64,000 bases of DNA from Branchipolynoe longqiensis (Eukaryota; Annelida; Polychaeta; Phyllodocida; Polynoidae): NCBI GenBank assembly GCA_030323885.1, contig CM059194.1, positions 12,324,963-12,388,962 on the forward strand. The letters run 5' to 3'. Of this stretch, positions 1-10,216 are shown piece by piece. Position numbers and translations under genes: made by a program. Within the stretch, counting starts at the first letter, position 1. Every line of letters starts with the position of its first letter. The notes beneath the pieces are model-generated. The model had not been told where the DNA came from, made no database searches, and saw nothing but the letters and a program-made list of their open reading frames with translations.

Positions 1-357
1 CGAATGCCGCAGGGGACCCACCAGCGGCCCAAACCCAGGTGCGGCCCCTGGTGATGTAGTTCAGGGCCGCACCATTCTATCTCCCTATATCACATCTGCG
101 AGGTGTAGGATGTATGAGAGCACAAGTACTGGGTTGGCTGTGTCAGGTTGGCTCCATGCTGGCACATGTATCTGATGTACCTGGCCACTTGTCGGTTCTT
201 ATTGCACCAGGTCCCGGGGGCCAGTCCTGCGGAGATCATCTTCATCAGTCACTCGTTGTGTTGTGTGGAGAAACCTGGGGATGAGAGCCAAGTGTGTCAG
301 GGGAAGAGCCAGGTTTACAGGCCTGGGGTCAGGGTGTCGGCGAAGTCAACATGAACC
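1..357 (-). pseudogene. DIRS-like tyrosine recombinase, N-terminal part
   Basis: On the minus strand this stretch reads, in several short frames, like the SAM-like core-binding domain at the start of a DIRS-type tyrosine recombinase. A segment reading LAPGTWCNKNRQVARYI is followed by a CQHGANL block, the usual helix pattern of such domains. It lies directly downstream of the reverse transcriptase/RNase H region on the same strand, which is the normal DIRS order (RT, RNase H, recombinase). The catalytic domain would lie beyond the left window edge. Stops and frame changes show that it is decayed. The assignment rests on context and a short motif, so confidence is moderate. Confidence 0.5.
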
Positions 358-404
358 TGCAATAGGCTGTGCTGTGCCACCATGATCTCGGCTGTGCGAT
401 GAGC

Positions 405-1607
405 TCAGGGGTCGTTCTGGCGCCTGCTCAGGGCATCGGCAAGCACCAGATCCTTGCCTGGCTTGTGGTATATTTGTATGTCCGTGCTGCGAGGAGCCAG
501 ATTTCTCTGGCGCAGGCCGCCAGGACAGGGTTGCGGCCCTTTCCTTCTGAGAACACGTGTTGTGACCGCCTCGAGCTGAGCTATGGTCATGCCTTTATTC
601 ATGATACGTTCGGCGTAGTAGTGTGTGGGCGAGTGGGCACCTGCCCCAGTGAGGGAGGAATCGCACTCTATTTGCCAGTCGATCTTGGGGGCTGGCTGCA
701 GCAGGATGTAGCCGTTAAATGACTCGGCAAACTTGACAAACCAGGCTATGTCTTGGAATAGGTCTTCCAGGACAAGGTGCTTGCCGTTCATCGGGGCATT
801 CCTGAGGGTCGCAAGAATCCTGGAGATGAACCTCCTGGCCGGCCTGATGCATTTGGCGATGTGCTGGAGCCTGCTGACTAGCCTCTGGCGGTCCTGGCGT
901 GATGCTCTCTTGCCCATGGACCAGAGGCGACACTCGGTCAGCACGTCGGCGAGCTTATCCGGTGGGATCTTGAGCCACATGGGTGTTGTGGATATCTCAA
1001 ACCAGAGCCACTCAATCTGGGTCATGAGCAGTACACATTTTTGTGGGGAGAGCTCGAGGCCCAGGATGCGGGTGAGCCAGAGCAGGTCATCGTATGCCTC
1101 TTGCGCTTGTTGGTGGGTAGCAGGGGCACCGACGAAATCATCTAGGTAGCACATTATGAAATGGCCCTTCTTCCTCATGAGATGTACTACAGCATTCATG
1201 GTCCTGATGCAGGCCATCAAGGAAGTCTTGCATCCAAATGGGGGTGCAGCATCGATGTAATAACGGCCTTTGTGTGTTATGCCCAGGAGAGGCGTAGAGA
1301 GCGGGCAGGTGCGCAGCTATCGGTAGGCCCTGGCGAGGTCCACACCCCACAGGTACGAGCCACATCCGAGGCATATCACCTCGTCCGCAAGGTCCAGCAT
1401 TCCTGGAAGGCTGTAAGACATAGGGGCACCGTAGTATTGGGCTCGCCTTATGCATGCATTCATGCTGGCCTTCCATGGATATGAAAGGTTGACGATGACC
1501 CGCCTGTGCGCCAAATTGCGTTTAGAGCGGGTCATAAACAGACTGATCTGGGTCCATGGCCTAAAGGGGTTTGTTTGTTTGTCTGTTGTTTTACATCCTA
1601 GCAACAT
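405..1607 (-). pseudogene. DIRS-like reverse transcriptase/RNase H (Pol)
   Basis: This is a reverse transcriptase followed by RNase H of a DIRS-like element. The opening block reads RRVIVNLSYPWKASMNA, then WGVDLARAYR, and the catalytic motif is CYLDDF. It continues through the thumb (LQHIAKCIRPARRF) to RNase H, with IECDSSLTGAGA and a final HKPGKDLVLADALSRR. The frame is open from about 1,560 to 405 except for one TAG codon at about 1,317-1,319, just after RAYR. The central RNase H segment is also shortened after QLEAV, where the usual NTD block is missing. The first residues (MLLGCKTT) come from the neighbouring SINE. The stop and the RNase H loss make it non-functional. Confidence 0.85.
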
Positions 1608-1907
1608 ATAAGGTCATATCAGGACAGGTACCGACTTGTGACAATGCGCACTCATGGCAACTTTATAGTGCTGTCTCAGTGGGAAACCAGGCTGCCGGCA
1701 CCATGACCTGGTATCCCACTCAGTCACATTATCCTGACACTGAGCACACCAGTCCTTGCCCTGACCTAATAATGCTGAGCGCCTGGCTAGGAAGTGACAA
1801 GCACCAATTTTCAAGTCATTGGTTTGACTCGACCATGGTTCGAACCCATGACCCCACGATCTACCAGAACGGATGCTCCAACTCATTCGGCCGTCCCGAC
1901 TGGTCTC
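1563..1907 (-). mobile_element. tRNA-derived SINE
   Basis: This is a short interspersed element of about 345 bp on the minus strand. Its right end carries a tRNA-like RNA polymerase III promoter: an A-box-like GGCCGAATGAGTTGGAG and a B box GGTTCGAACC. The left end is a conserved tail, seen on the plus strand as GTTTGTTTG followed by TTTTACATCCTAGCAACAT. Fragments of the same tail recur at 29,259-29,303 and 58,656-58,712. The body, with sequences such as CACTCAGTCACATTATCCTG, resembles SINEs I recall from molluscs, which is the basis of the organism guess. It abuts the 3' end of a LINE fragment on the same strand. Confidence 0.75.
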
Positions 1908-1947
1908 TTAAATGAAAGAAATAATTGATAAAAATAGTTTTAATGAA

Positions 1948-2124
1948 CTATATGAGGCGGTACAGACCAACTGCCCTCAAAAAGGCCAAAATGTTTTCTT
2001 GTTCTACTTTAGTAAAAAGGTCACGCATACTGTCTGCAGTGTAGAATTGTTGGCGCAGGGCCAAAAAGTCAACACAACTGAGTAAAATGTGTTTGAGTGT
2101 CAGTGGGGACTGACACCCAATACC
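1948..2124 (-). pseudogene. LINE ORF2 C-terminal tail
   Basis: The minus strand encodes the last ~58 residues of a LINE ORF2. They include the pattern GCQSPLTLKHILLSC, a spacing of cysteines and histidine typical of the zinc-knuckle-like end of such proteins, and the closing FLRAVGLYRLI before a TAG stop. Upstream (2,125-2,340) the same strand gives only broken frames. This is a 5'-truncated, decayed copy unrelated to the LINE at 59-62 kb. The clade is not certain. Confidence 0.6.
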
Positions 2125-2340
2125 TAAAGGGGGGGGGTGCTAGTGGGGGAGGACACTCTGGCGTATGCTATCATATATCATCATATATTGTAGGTTGCTT
2201 GTCCACAGCCAGGGAAATGTGTAGGGCCAGATGTGGTCCTATATGCTGTTGGTGTTAGCTGGGGGGTTGTATGGTGATGCAATGTTTGACCCGTGGTCAT
2301 CCAGGGCTGTGTCTATGTCATCCAGCTGCTGGTTGGTAGT

Positions 2341-3145
2341 CGTTACTCATTTGGCTAAATGAATGGGGGACATGTGGCGTAGTTCATTTTCCGACACTTG
2401 GTGGCGCATCGGTAGTAGTGGGCCAACACGGTCATTGACAATGCTTTGAGTTTGCCGGTACGCGCAGTGCAATACGTATATTTTATTCAAAATTAATAGA
2501 AATACAGAACCCTAACCTTAGAAATTTAATATAATCTATTCGTTGTATGTTTTCTATATGTATACCAAGCGGTTTGTCTCTAGGTCTTGTGGTTTTAGAG
2601 ATATTTGACTTCTTCTGTATGAAGATTGCTCACGGCCATTGACAATGCACTGAGTTCGGCGGTACGCCCAGTGCAAAACGTTTATTTTATTCAAAATTAA
2701 TAGAAATACAGAACCCTAACCTTAGAAATTTAATATATTGTATTCGTTGTATGTTTTCTATATGTATACCAAGCGGTTTGTCTCTAGGTCTTGTGGTTTT
2801 AGAGATATTTGACTTCTTCTGTATGAAGATTGCTCACGGCCATTGACAATGCACTGAGTTCGGCGGTACGCCCAGTGCAAAACGTTTATTTTATTCAAAA
2901 TTAATAGAAATACAGAACCCTAACCTTAGAAATTTAATATAGTGTATTCGTTGTATGTTTTCTATATGTATACCAAGTGGTTTGTGTCTAGGTCATGTGG
3001 TTTTAGAGATATTTGACTTCTTCTGTATGAAGATTGCTCATAGCCATTGGGTTTGCAGTGTGACAGTGTGCCGAATAGGCCCACTAGTTCAGTGGAGACG
3101 CGAACGGCAGGAATTTGAACTAAAAAGTCGGAGGTCCCCCATTGG
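2341..3145 (+). repeat. 204-bp repeat, three tandem units plus flanks
   Basis: Three head-to-tail units start at 2,433, 2,637 and 2,841 and end at 3,044, an exact period of 204 bp. Each unit contains TTTATTTTATTCAAAATTAA, then ACCAAGCGGTTTGT and TTTTAGAGATATTTGAC. The left flank (GTAGTTCATTTTCCGACACT) and the right flank (ending AAAAAGTCGGAGGTCCCCC) recur in inverted order at 22,725-23,310, so the array travels with constant flanks. More diverged monomers lie at 4,862-5,060 and 13,375-13,760. The units look like an internal tandem array inside a larger mobile element. No protein is encoded. Confidence 0.85.
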
Positions 3146-3482
3146 TGGCAGCTAAAGGCGTGGTAGCGGCTGCGGCCATCGGAATGGTGGGCGTGCGGGT
3201 ATGTGCCTCAGCTGTTGTGGCGTGGGCGTGACGCCCGGTGGCGGGGTGAATGCAGTAGACCTGATCGGCCTGCAGGGCGTGTGATAATGTGCGGTGGGAG
3301 GGCGTGTCAGTGTATGGGCATGGCACAGTCGGCGGCTCCGGGTGTGTTCTGTGGGGTGGGGGAGCCGTTGCCCGCCGGGTGTCCAAGATGGCCCCCATTT
3401 GTTGACATCGGTGCGGCTGGCTGCAGCCGGTGAGGTGGCGCCGCCTGTCTCTCCTGGTCAAAGCAGTGTAGTGGCCGGCCTC

Positions 3483-3684
3483 GATGCCGCACCGGCACAG
3501 TCTTGCCACCTACCTTGAGAGTGGGGCAACCATGTGCGTCAGTGGCTTCGGCTCTGACGCTGCAAGCAACAACAACAGGTTCTGGATGCAGCACCGGCAC
3601 AGTGTCGCCACCTAGCATGAGAGCGGGGCGACCGTGTGTGTCGGTGACTTCGGCCCGATCGCCAGGAGCAACAACAGCAGGTTA
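3483..3684. repeat. 102-bp tandem duplication (34 codons)
   Basis: Two copies of a 102-bp unit start at 3,483 and 3,585. The period is a multiple of three. On the minus strand both units stay open in one frame, each carrying a THGRPAL- or AHGCPTL-like block followed by a GG(D/K)TVPV block. The surrounding GC-rich stretch (3,146-3,960) gives long open frames on the minus strand downstream of a DIRS gag remnant. It may be part of that element's polyprotein, but no known domain was recognised. Confidence 0.6.
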
Positions 3685-3989
3685 GATATATAGGTGAGGA
3701 GAGCTGGGTGGGTGGGAATGGCCTGGTGAGGGTGTTGTTGACAGCGGGCCGATGGCGGGCGAGAAGCCGGCGCGGGCACTGGCAGCCACAGTGCATGGTG
3801 GGGAGGGCGCCCGCCCCAGTGCCTCCAGTGCGCCGAGTTGAGGCTTGGTGTAATATGGGACGACGCGCTCGCAGTGCGGCGCGCTATCAACTGTCAAGGG
3901 GGCGGATTCCATGTCATAGTCAGTTAATTTGACTGGTTGGCTGCCTAATAAAAGCCGCTTCCGGCACTGCTTTCTCTGTGCCATTCTTC

Positions 3990-4846
3990 TGATCAAAGAA
4001 CCTCCTTTTGTTCTGGCATTCCTCCTCAGCGTGTAGGTTGGCCTTTGCGTATTTAATGCCGCATCATGCACATAGGTGGCATTTACGGTCAGGCTGCATC
4101 CCGTGTGATAAGGTGAAGCCACATTCATCACCCCAGTTCCATTTTGGGCATGGCTTCCCATCCGTGTCTATACTGTATACAGGGCGTACATATTCTGACC
4201 TCTCAGCGTGGTTTGCGCTGCTGTCACTTTTCCGTGCCACGCTGTCATCATTGTTATTATGGTGGGCCTTCTTCCCATCCAGCCGCTTGCCTTCTAAGCA
4301 CGCATCCCACTGTAAGTCCTTTATCGCGTATTGGTCGGCCCAACCATATGGACGCCGGCCGTCTCCGATCATGGTGAAGACGCTCTCCGACCACCAGTGA
4401 CATGTCAGCCAGTCATACTGTGTCGCAATGGTTGCTAGTTGGTGCTGGTGATCTAGCAGTATCTCTATCCATCTCGTCGGCATTGCCTTGTCTTTGATCA
4501 TGCGGCACAGCGTGGCAAAGTATTTGGCCCATATTGCCTGCTCCAGACTGATTTTTGTACTGCGGTGGCCGTGGATAACGTATCTATGGGGGGGCTATGA
4601 CGTTGTTACCTCTTTTGTCACCTAGGGTGGTGCCGAATGCAGCTAGCAGCTCGTTCACCACATCACGCCTGTCAGTCTCCTCCTGGTCACCACTGGGAAG
4701 AAAATCATAGAATGGGGTGTGGGATGCAGCACAATCACGAGCAATGGCGGCAGGGGTGCGAAATGGGTTGTTAAATGGAACAAACATTTTTTGGTGACAT
4801 CGTAGTGCGTCACGTAGTAGTACTGTTCAGGCTGGTTGGTGGCCAC
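3990..4846 (-). pseudogene. DIRS-like gag remnant
   Basis: The minus strand carries the gag-type protein of a DIRS-like element. It is recognised by comparison with the copies at 9.3, 33.9 and 36.5 kb. Shared blocks are the helical segment before LATIATQYDWLTCHWWSE, then MIGDGRRPYGWADQYAIKD, and a cysteine/histidine region reading GKPCPKWNWGDEC and SHGMQPDRKCHLCAWC. The last block is probably a zinc-binding, nucleic-acid-binding knuckle. The beginning (4,584-4,846) and the body are in different frames, so the gene is broken. No RT follows nearby. Confidence 0.65.
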
Positions 4847-4861
4847 TGTCTGTACATTGTT

Positions 4862-5060
4862 TTTATAAACATGTTTAATATATGTGTACCAAGCGATTTG
4901 TTTCTATGTGGTGTGGTTTTAGAGATATTTCACTTTTTCTGTATGTGTTAGTGTTAGTGTTAGTGTCAGTGAAAAGTGAACTATCTCTAGAACCACACAA
5001 CCTATTAACAAATCGCTTGGTACACATATATAAAACATCTTTACCGAAAAGATTATATTA
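4862..5060. repeat. fold-back pair of 204-bp-repeat monomers
   Basis: Two partial monomers of the 204-bp repeat face each other. The left arm (about 4,862-4,945) reads GTGTACCAAGCGATTTGTTT and then TTTTAGAGATATTTCACTTT. The right arm (about 4,970-5,060) is its reverse complement, with AACAAATCGCTTGGTACACA. A short GTTAGT repeat forms the turn. Transcripts could form a long hairpin. Confidence 0.75.
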
Positions 5061-5213
5061 AATTTATAAGGTTTTCTATTCATTTTAAATAAATATATTG
5101 TGTCGCGCCTACGGCGGCAGCCGCCGTCTGGCCTACGTTGTTTTGTCCAAATAAATATATTGTGTCGGGCCAACGGCGTTTGCTGGAAAAAACCAAGATG
5201 GCGGTGCTTTGTC

Positions 5214-5660
5214 AACATTCCGTACCTGATAATTCAAATCGTATTAACACAAATAATTCCATTAATACTTTGTAATAAATTACAAAACTTTAAAAAAAAA
5301 TCTAAACATATTAATAAACAAACCTGTTAAATAATTCCTTAAAATTCCTGCGATTTCTGGAGTTATTTGTAGAAAAAGAACGCTGCTCAACGATCACACG
5401 TGCTCTGCTGGCGACTCGAACTGAGTCGAGGTTGAACCATCAACAAACCGTACCGGATAATTCAAATCGCATTAACACGAATAATTCCATTAATACGTAG
5501 TAATAAATTACAAAACTTTTACAAAATAATCTACACATATTAATAAACAAACCTGTTAAATGATTCCTTAAAATTCCTGCGATTTCTGGAGTTATTTGTT
5601 GAAAAAGAACGCTGCTCAATGATTGCACATGTTCCACTGGCGACTCGAGCCGGAAACCAA
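5214..5660. repeat. 226-bp tandem pair
   Basis: Two head-to-tail copies start near 5,214 and 5,440. Both contain AATTCAAATCG, ATTAACAC, AATAATTCCATTAATAC and TTCCTTAAAATTCCTGCGAT. The copies are very similar. No coding capacity was recognised. Confidence 0.8.
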
Positions 5661-6075
5661 ATTTAAAGAACTGCGCATGCGCGGCCCACCACCGTCAGCC
5701 CACCGGTGGCTCGACGGTAGATAAAATGTGGAAAATGAATGCAAACCAGCGGCGGCCCACCACCGTCGGCCCGACAGTGGCTTGACGGTGGCCCAAATGT
5801 GGAAACTGAATGCAAACCAGCGGCGGACCACCACCATCGGCCCGACATTGGCTCGAGGGTGGCCCACATGTGCAAAAGTTTGAAACCCAGCGGTGAACCA
5901 CCACCATCAGCCCGACGGTGGCCCAATGGTGGCTCAAATCTGGAAAGGGATTGAAAACCAACGTCGGACCACCCCCGTTGGCCCGACGGTGGCCCAACGG
6001 TGGAAAGTCGGTCGTGATGGTGCGACCAATAGCCGACGTCGGCCCGACGGCTGTGTGCTATCTGGGCTGCACATG
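5661..6075. repeat. GTCGGCC minisatellite ending in GTGCTATCTGG
   Basis: About five imperfect units of 60-75 bp each contain the palindromic core CCGTCGGCCCGACGG or a variant, joined by AAATGTGGAAA-like spacers. The array ends at about 6,055 with GACGGCTGTGTGCTATCTGG. The same terminal module is present in inverted orientation at 63,838-64,000. Open frames across it are artefacts of the repeat. Confidence 0.8.
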
Positions 6076-6422
6076 AAACACGGCCACGTGAGTAACTAAG
6101 GCATGGGGGGTGGAAGGAATGTTGGCTTCTGGTGATTTCAATTGTTTTCAAGTAGAAGGCTTTGAATTATGCATGTTGCCGGCAACATGGACACTTCAAA
6201 ACCAGACACAGGAATTCAATATTTTTGGGCCAATAGGTATCTCTATCACTACCAAACATATTTGCCAAGCTTAGTCATTCAGAACAGATGACCTAGCTTG
6301 TTTATTCTATTCTATCTTCCATGATAGTGCAATCCAGAAGAGTTAATTGGATATGTTGATGAGGTCAACATGGGTAATTTGGCTACGAGGCAACCGGTCC
6401 CACCCCCTTTCCTAATTAACAT
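6076..6422. other. unassigned spacer
   Basis: No gene, repeat or recognisable motif was seen in these ~350 bp. Confidence 0.5.
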
Positions 6423-6530
6423 ATGCCCACCCTCGCCTCACTTTCCGCCCCAACACTGTTCAAGCAAGAGCGCTTTGCTACTCGTCTCCAGCTCTACACG
6501 CCACGTGGTCGCGCACATATAGTGAACAAA

Positions 6531-6973
6531 ATGCTGCCAGCTAAGAAGCGTCGGGGGAGGCCCCCGTTGTCTGCGGCCGGTACGAGAAAGCAACCTAAGA
6601 GAGCGGCCCGGGCAGCAATGGTTGCTTGGGCTCCAGGAGAAGAGGAAGGTGAGGAGGTGCAAGATGAGGGAATTGTGGTTCTGGTGATGCTGGACTCTCA
6701 GGTGGTTAGGGAGTTAGCAAGGAAGCAGGGGACTATTCTTCGGCTTAGAAGGCAGCAGTCGTAGGTCACGGGGGATTTTGCGAACAGGTTTTACGTTTTG
6801 GAGAGGATAGCAGTGGTGGCAGGTGCGCCTCCTTCCCCCCGCCCAGCCCCTGTCAGTACCCCGAGGCCGCTAAGGCCTGTGCCGCAGGCGCAGTCTACTC
6901 CCAGGCCTGGGCTTGACCATGCTCTTCGGCTGGCATCCCCACTCCGGCAGCGTGTTATGCCCCTGGTCATGAG
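6531..6973 (+). pseudogene. DIRS-like ORF1, first part
   Basis: This is the N-terminus of the gag-type protein. I chose ATG 6,531 because its start, MLPAKKRRGRPP, lines up with the MPSAKKPPK start of the copies at 33,015 and 36,267. An in-frame ATG also exists upstream at 6,423. The KKRRGRPP block is an AT-hook-like, DNA-binding basic motif. One in-frame TAG at about 6,762-6,764 interrupts the protein; the same frame stays open afterwards through a proline-rich stretch up to the gypsy insertion at 6,974. The gene resumes at 9,088. Confidence 0.6.
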
Positions 6974-7103
6974 TGTTGTATATATCGGTATCGATGTACG
7001 CATGAAGGAAAGACCGGCGGAAATTCCCCCCGAGAGGAATTGGTGTCGCCGGTAATAAAACCAGTTGTCAACCACATCTCAGGCCTGGTGTCAGATGTCT
7101 ACA
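6974..7103 (+). repeat. 5' LTR of the gypsy element
   Basis: A 130-bp TG...CA repeat matching 8,958-9,087. It contains AATAAAACCAGTTGTCAACC, which includes a polyadenylation-type AATAAA. The copies differ at scattered positions, so the insertion is not very recent. Confidence 0.9.
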
Positions 7104-7367
7104 GACCACCAATATCAGCCCCATTTGCTGATTCTACAAATATTTCTACATACTACGACTGACTGACAAAAGTGGACATATGTTGTGCTTCGGTTGAGGT
7201 GGAAACCAGGTTTCAAGTAAGCACTAAAATGTTTCAGTTTGTGAATGTGTGTCATGAGCCCTTGCTGTTTGGTGCAGTCCAAGACAATAACACTAGTGAC
7301 TAGCTGCCACACCCACACCAACTGTTCACTGTCAATTCCCCAGCAAGGCTGATAGGGATAATATCTT

Positions 7368-7868
7368 GTGGCACATTCCTGTCTACTCCCCAGTTGGTCA
7401 GATATGTCAAACACACGACTCCCCGGACTCAGGCCACCAGTCCCCCTCATACTCGACAAGAACATAGGAAACAACTCGAAGGAGTGGTATAGAGCTTACA
7501 AGATTTATTCTATTGCCACTGGAGTAAGCACACAAGCGGAAAAGGTGCAATGTTATGTGTTTTTGCATGTTGCCGGAGCGCAAGCACAGTGTGTCCACGC
7601 GAATATGACATTCGAGCTGGGCGCAGAAGACAAGTTAGGACCACTCATAGATGCATTTACGACCTATTGTATGGGGAAGACAAACATAATAATTACAAGG
7701 TACCAATTTAATACACACAATCAAGGGCCCGAATATATGGCAACGTACATAGCAGCACTTCAAGATGAAGTAAAAGAATGTGACTATGGAGAAACGGAAA
7801 ATTCACTACTGCGCGACAGGTTAGTTGCCGGCGTGAAAAGTACCAGTCTCTGTAACGACTTACTATAA
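7368..7868 (+). CDS. gag: gypsy gag
   Basis: A 166-residue open frame resembles the gag proteins of invertebrate Ty3/gypsy elements. It has the block NSKEWYRAYKIYSIATGV, then EKVQCYVFLHVAGAQAQ, a YCMGKTNIIITRYQFN segment, and the closing LRDRLVAGVKSTSLCNDLL. Gag forms the virus-like particle that packages the RNA. The frame ends at a TAA just after CNDLL, with no zinc knuckle, so the protein is truncated at the point where the internal deletion begins. The Pol remnant follows 27 bp later in another frame. Confidence 0.8.
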   Translation: MAHSCLLPSWSDMSNTRLPGLRPPVPLILDKNIGNNSKEWYRAYKIYSIATGVSTQAEKVQCYVFLHVAGAQAQCVHANMTFELGAEDKLGPLIDAFTTYCMGKTNIIITRYQFNTHNQGPEYMATYIAALQDEVKECDYGETENSLLRDRLVAGVKSTSLCNDLL

Positions 7869-7895
7869 ACACCGGAATTAACACTCCAGAAGTGT

Positions 7896-8234
7896 ATGGA
7901 CCTGTGTGAACTGAGTGAGTTTGAAGCAGGACAGATTGAAGGGAAGGGCAAAACACACAAAACCATAAAGATTGGAGCACAAATAAAATACCGAGACCAT
8001 AAGGGAATATGGAAAAAGGGAGTAGTCGTAAACAAGATCGGTCCAACTGGACGGGAGTATCAAATAGTCAACAGCGCAAATAATGTACTCAACCAGAACA
8101 GGACGCACATATTCAATGCTCCACTAGACAAAGCAAACAACACAAAACCACAAAGTGTCAGCGCGGACACCAAACCAATCAAAACATCAATATTCGGATG
8201 CAGGTTGAAGCCGGTCAACAGGCTTGACTTATAA
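7896..8234 (+). pseudogene. gypsy Pol C-terminal (GPY/F-like) remnant
   Basis: The 112-residue frame reads IKIGAQIKYRDHKGIWKKG followed by VVVNKIGPTGREYQIV and NQNRTHIF. This is the pattern of the small barrel-like module that ends gypsy integrases. Everything upstream in Pol is missing. The frame is not joined to gag. It is evidence of a large internal deletion rather than a working protein. Confidence 0.65.
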
Positions 8235-8947
8235 CATATGATCAAATACATACATACCAACAGGTATACACTGAGTCAGAACAAATAAGCAGGGCTGACC
8301 ATTGAATAAGGCCAATATTGTTCTACGACCTCGATGTTAGGTATATGTTTCTGCTTATTATTGACACAGTATTAAGATTAAGATTATGATAAACATAATT
8401 AATGAATTGAGACTAAGGCATTCCAGTATGAAATTGTTACATTTAAGATGAAGAAACGTGCATATGAACAATGTATGTGTGTTGTATATCAAATGCATGT
8501 TACTGACATTTAATTGGAGTTGAACCTGAAGATAACAACAGTCGGCTAAAGAATGAAAATTTGGGCACCAAAGAATTCAAAATGAAAACCAATATGGGTC
8601 ACGATGTATTACTATTATTACTAAATTTGCATTTGTTTTATTTTTCGCTTCTCATTTTATCGGTGAGGTCATCGCTCATTTAATGAATTAATAAACTGTA
8701 CAACTAACACTAAACATAAATAAATTTAAACAAAAACAAAAAAACAAAAAAAACGTAGAATACTCAATGTGGTAAGCCACATTGGGATAAGGGAAAGTTG
8801 TCATAAGGTAAAACATGAAAAGACAGATCATAGCTAGGGGACATTACAGTGCAATAAGAGTTATCAGTAAAATATAACATCCTGAACACTCTGTAACAAA
8901 TGTACATGAAAGGCGTATGTGTTGTCACCGCTGTCCGTATTGTACAT
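8235..8947. other. noncoding 3' part of the gypsy element
   Basis: An AT-rich stretch between the Pol remnant and the polypurine tract. No gene was seen. A short repeat of TGTACATGAAAGG occurs at about 8,899 and 8,941. Confidence 0.6.
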
Positions 8948-8957
8948 GAAAGGGGGA
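8948..8957 (+). other. polypurine tract
   Basis: GAAAGGGGGA lies immediately upstream of the 3' LTR, the position and composition expected of the plus-strand DNA primer site of an LTR retrotransposon. Confidence 0.75.
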
Positions 8958-9087
8958 TGTTGTATATATCGGTATCAATGTACGCACAAAGGAAAGACCG
9001 GCGGAAACGCCCACCTAGAGGAGTTGGTGTCGCTGGTAATAAATCCAGTTGTCAACCACATCTCAGGCCTTTCAGACGTCCTTTACA
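8958..9087 (+). repeat. 3' LTR of the gypsy element
   Basis: A 130-bp partner of the repeat at 6,974-7,103, ending TTTACA and followed by the target duplication ATGAG. Confidence 0.9.
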
Positions 9088-10060
9088 ATGAGAGCCTATG
9101 CAGCTGGGCAGGTTTTTTTTCCGCAGCCACCACCACCCTCACCAGCAGAGTACCACGCGGCGGCACAGCTGCCACCTCAACAGTCAGTCCTGGCAACCAC
9201 GGCGCTGGAATATCAGCAGCTCTCAGCGAGAGCGTTGCAGCAGATGCCATACCCACAAGTTACACCTGATGTGCTACTAGTCTGCATAAGCACTGCAAAA
9301 GCCTAAAGGTATGCTGGCATTTCCACATCAATTCATTACCCATGGGGATGCTTGTAGGAAAATAGCGTTGGGCGAGGCTACGTGGGCGGAATATTTCGCT
9401 GCACTAAGGAGGATAGCTGCTCAACCCTCCTTCCCACAACACTGGGTCCCTCCCCTCCTACAGCATGAGGAAGAATTAGCTATTATTGCAATAACTTGGG
9501 ATTGGCCGACATGCAGACAGTGGTCGGAAAAGATTTTCCAAATGGTGGCAGATGGTAGAATTAAACAAGGGTGGCACAATATAGTGGCTATTAAAGGGCT
9601 GCAACGCGATGTGTGCACTGAAGCGGTGCGCGCTGCAGGCAAGACCACAACACTACCACGTGGCGGAGGTACCGTGTCAGGCTGTGGCGGTACAGCACAC
9701 ACCCGCCTCTGCAATGGCAGCGACGTCCGTGCCTGCACATATTAACAGCAGGGAGGATTTTTCAAAGGAGGCGGACAGCAAGCCCTGTTATCTTTGGAAC
9801 TGGGAAAAGGACTATGGCTTTCCCTCCTCCCATGGTGTCCTCCCTGACTGGTATCCGCACATATGCGCCTGGTGCGCGTATAAATTCAAGAGGCAGCTAG
9901 GTCACAGGGAGCAGAATTGCCTGATTCACCTGCTATTCCCCCGCCTGTATGTGATACATTATGTTTCTGTGTACTACCTAGTAAATGTACGTGTGGGCTG
10001 TGGCCGAGGGGTCCTTTCCGGACCACGTGGCGATTGTTGTTCCCCAGGTTGGGCGTGATG
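9088..10060 (+). pseudogene. DIRS-like ORF1, second part
   Basis: The ORF1 frame resumes at the ATGAG duplication and runs through a glutamine/proline-rich stretch to a TAA at about 9,304-9,306. It then continues in another frame with EATWAEYFAALRRI and LAIIAITWDWPTCRQWSE, then KIFQMVADGRIKQGW. These blocks are shared with the gag copies at 4.0, 33.9 and 40.1 kb. After a further frame change near 9,650 comes the cysteine/histidine region: KPCYLWNWEKDYGF, SHGVLPDWYPHICAWC and LGHREQNC. The last block is a probable zinc-binding knuckle. At least two frame changes make it non-functional. Confidence 0.7.
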
Positions 10061-10216
10061 CGGTAGTGGAAAAAAACCAACACATGCGCTGCCTCGCCTA
10101 CTCAAGCACCCAATTCCTCCCAACCCCGTGGTGCAATTCGGCATCTTCCCAGGCCCCCTCTACCAGCTATTGAGCCGCTCGCCACATGCAGCTTAGACCA
10201 GTCATGTACTGCTGTA

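Larger units (their letters stand above)
6974..9087 (+). mobile_element. Ty3/gypsy LTR retrotransposon, internal-deletion derivative
   Basis: Two 130-bp LTRs (6,974-7,103 and 8,958-9,087) both start TGTTGTATATATCGG and end TACA. They enclose a gag gene and only the C-terminal end of Pol. The pentamer ATGAG flanks both sides (6,969-6,973 and 9,088-9,092), a clean target-site duplication. The host DNA on either side is one DIRS ORF1 frame split at that pentamer. A purine tract sits against the 3' LTR. Protease, reverse transcriptase, RNase H and integrase core are absent. It is therefore a small non-autonomous element that needed a complete relative to move. Confidence 0.9.

Noticed and set aside
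1800..1870. tRNA-like sequence with A and B boxes
   Set aside because: It is the head of a SINE; no cloverleaf or CCA end is formed, so no tRNA gene is called.
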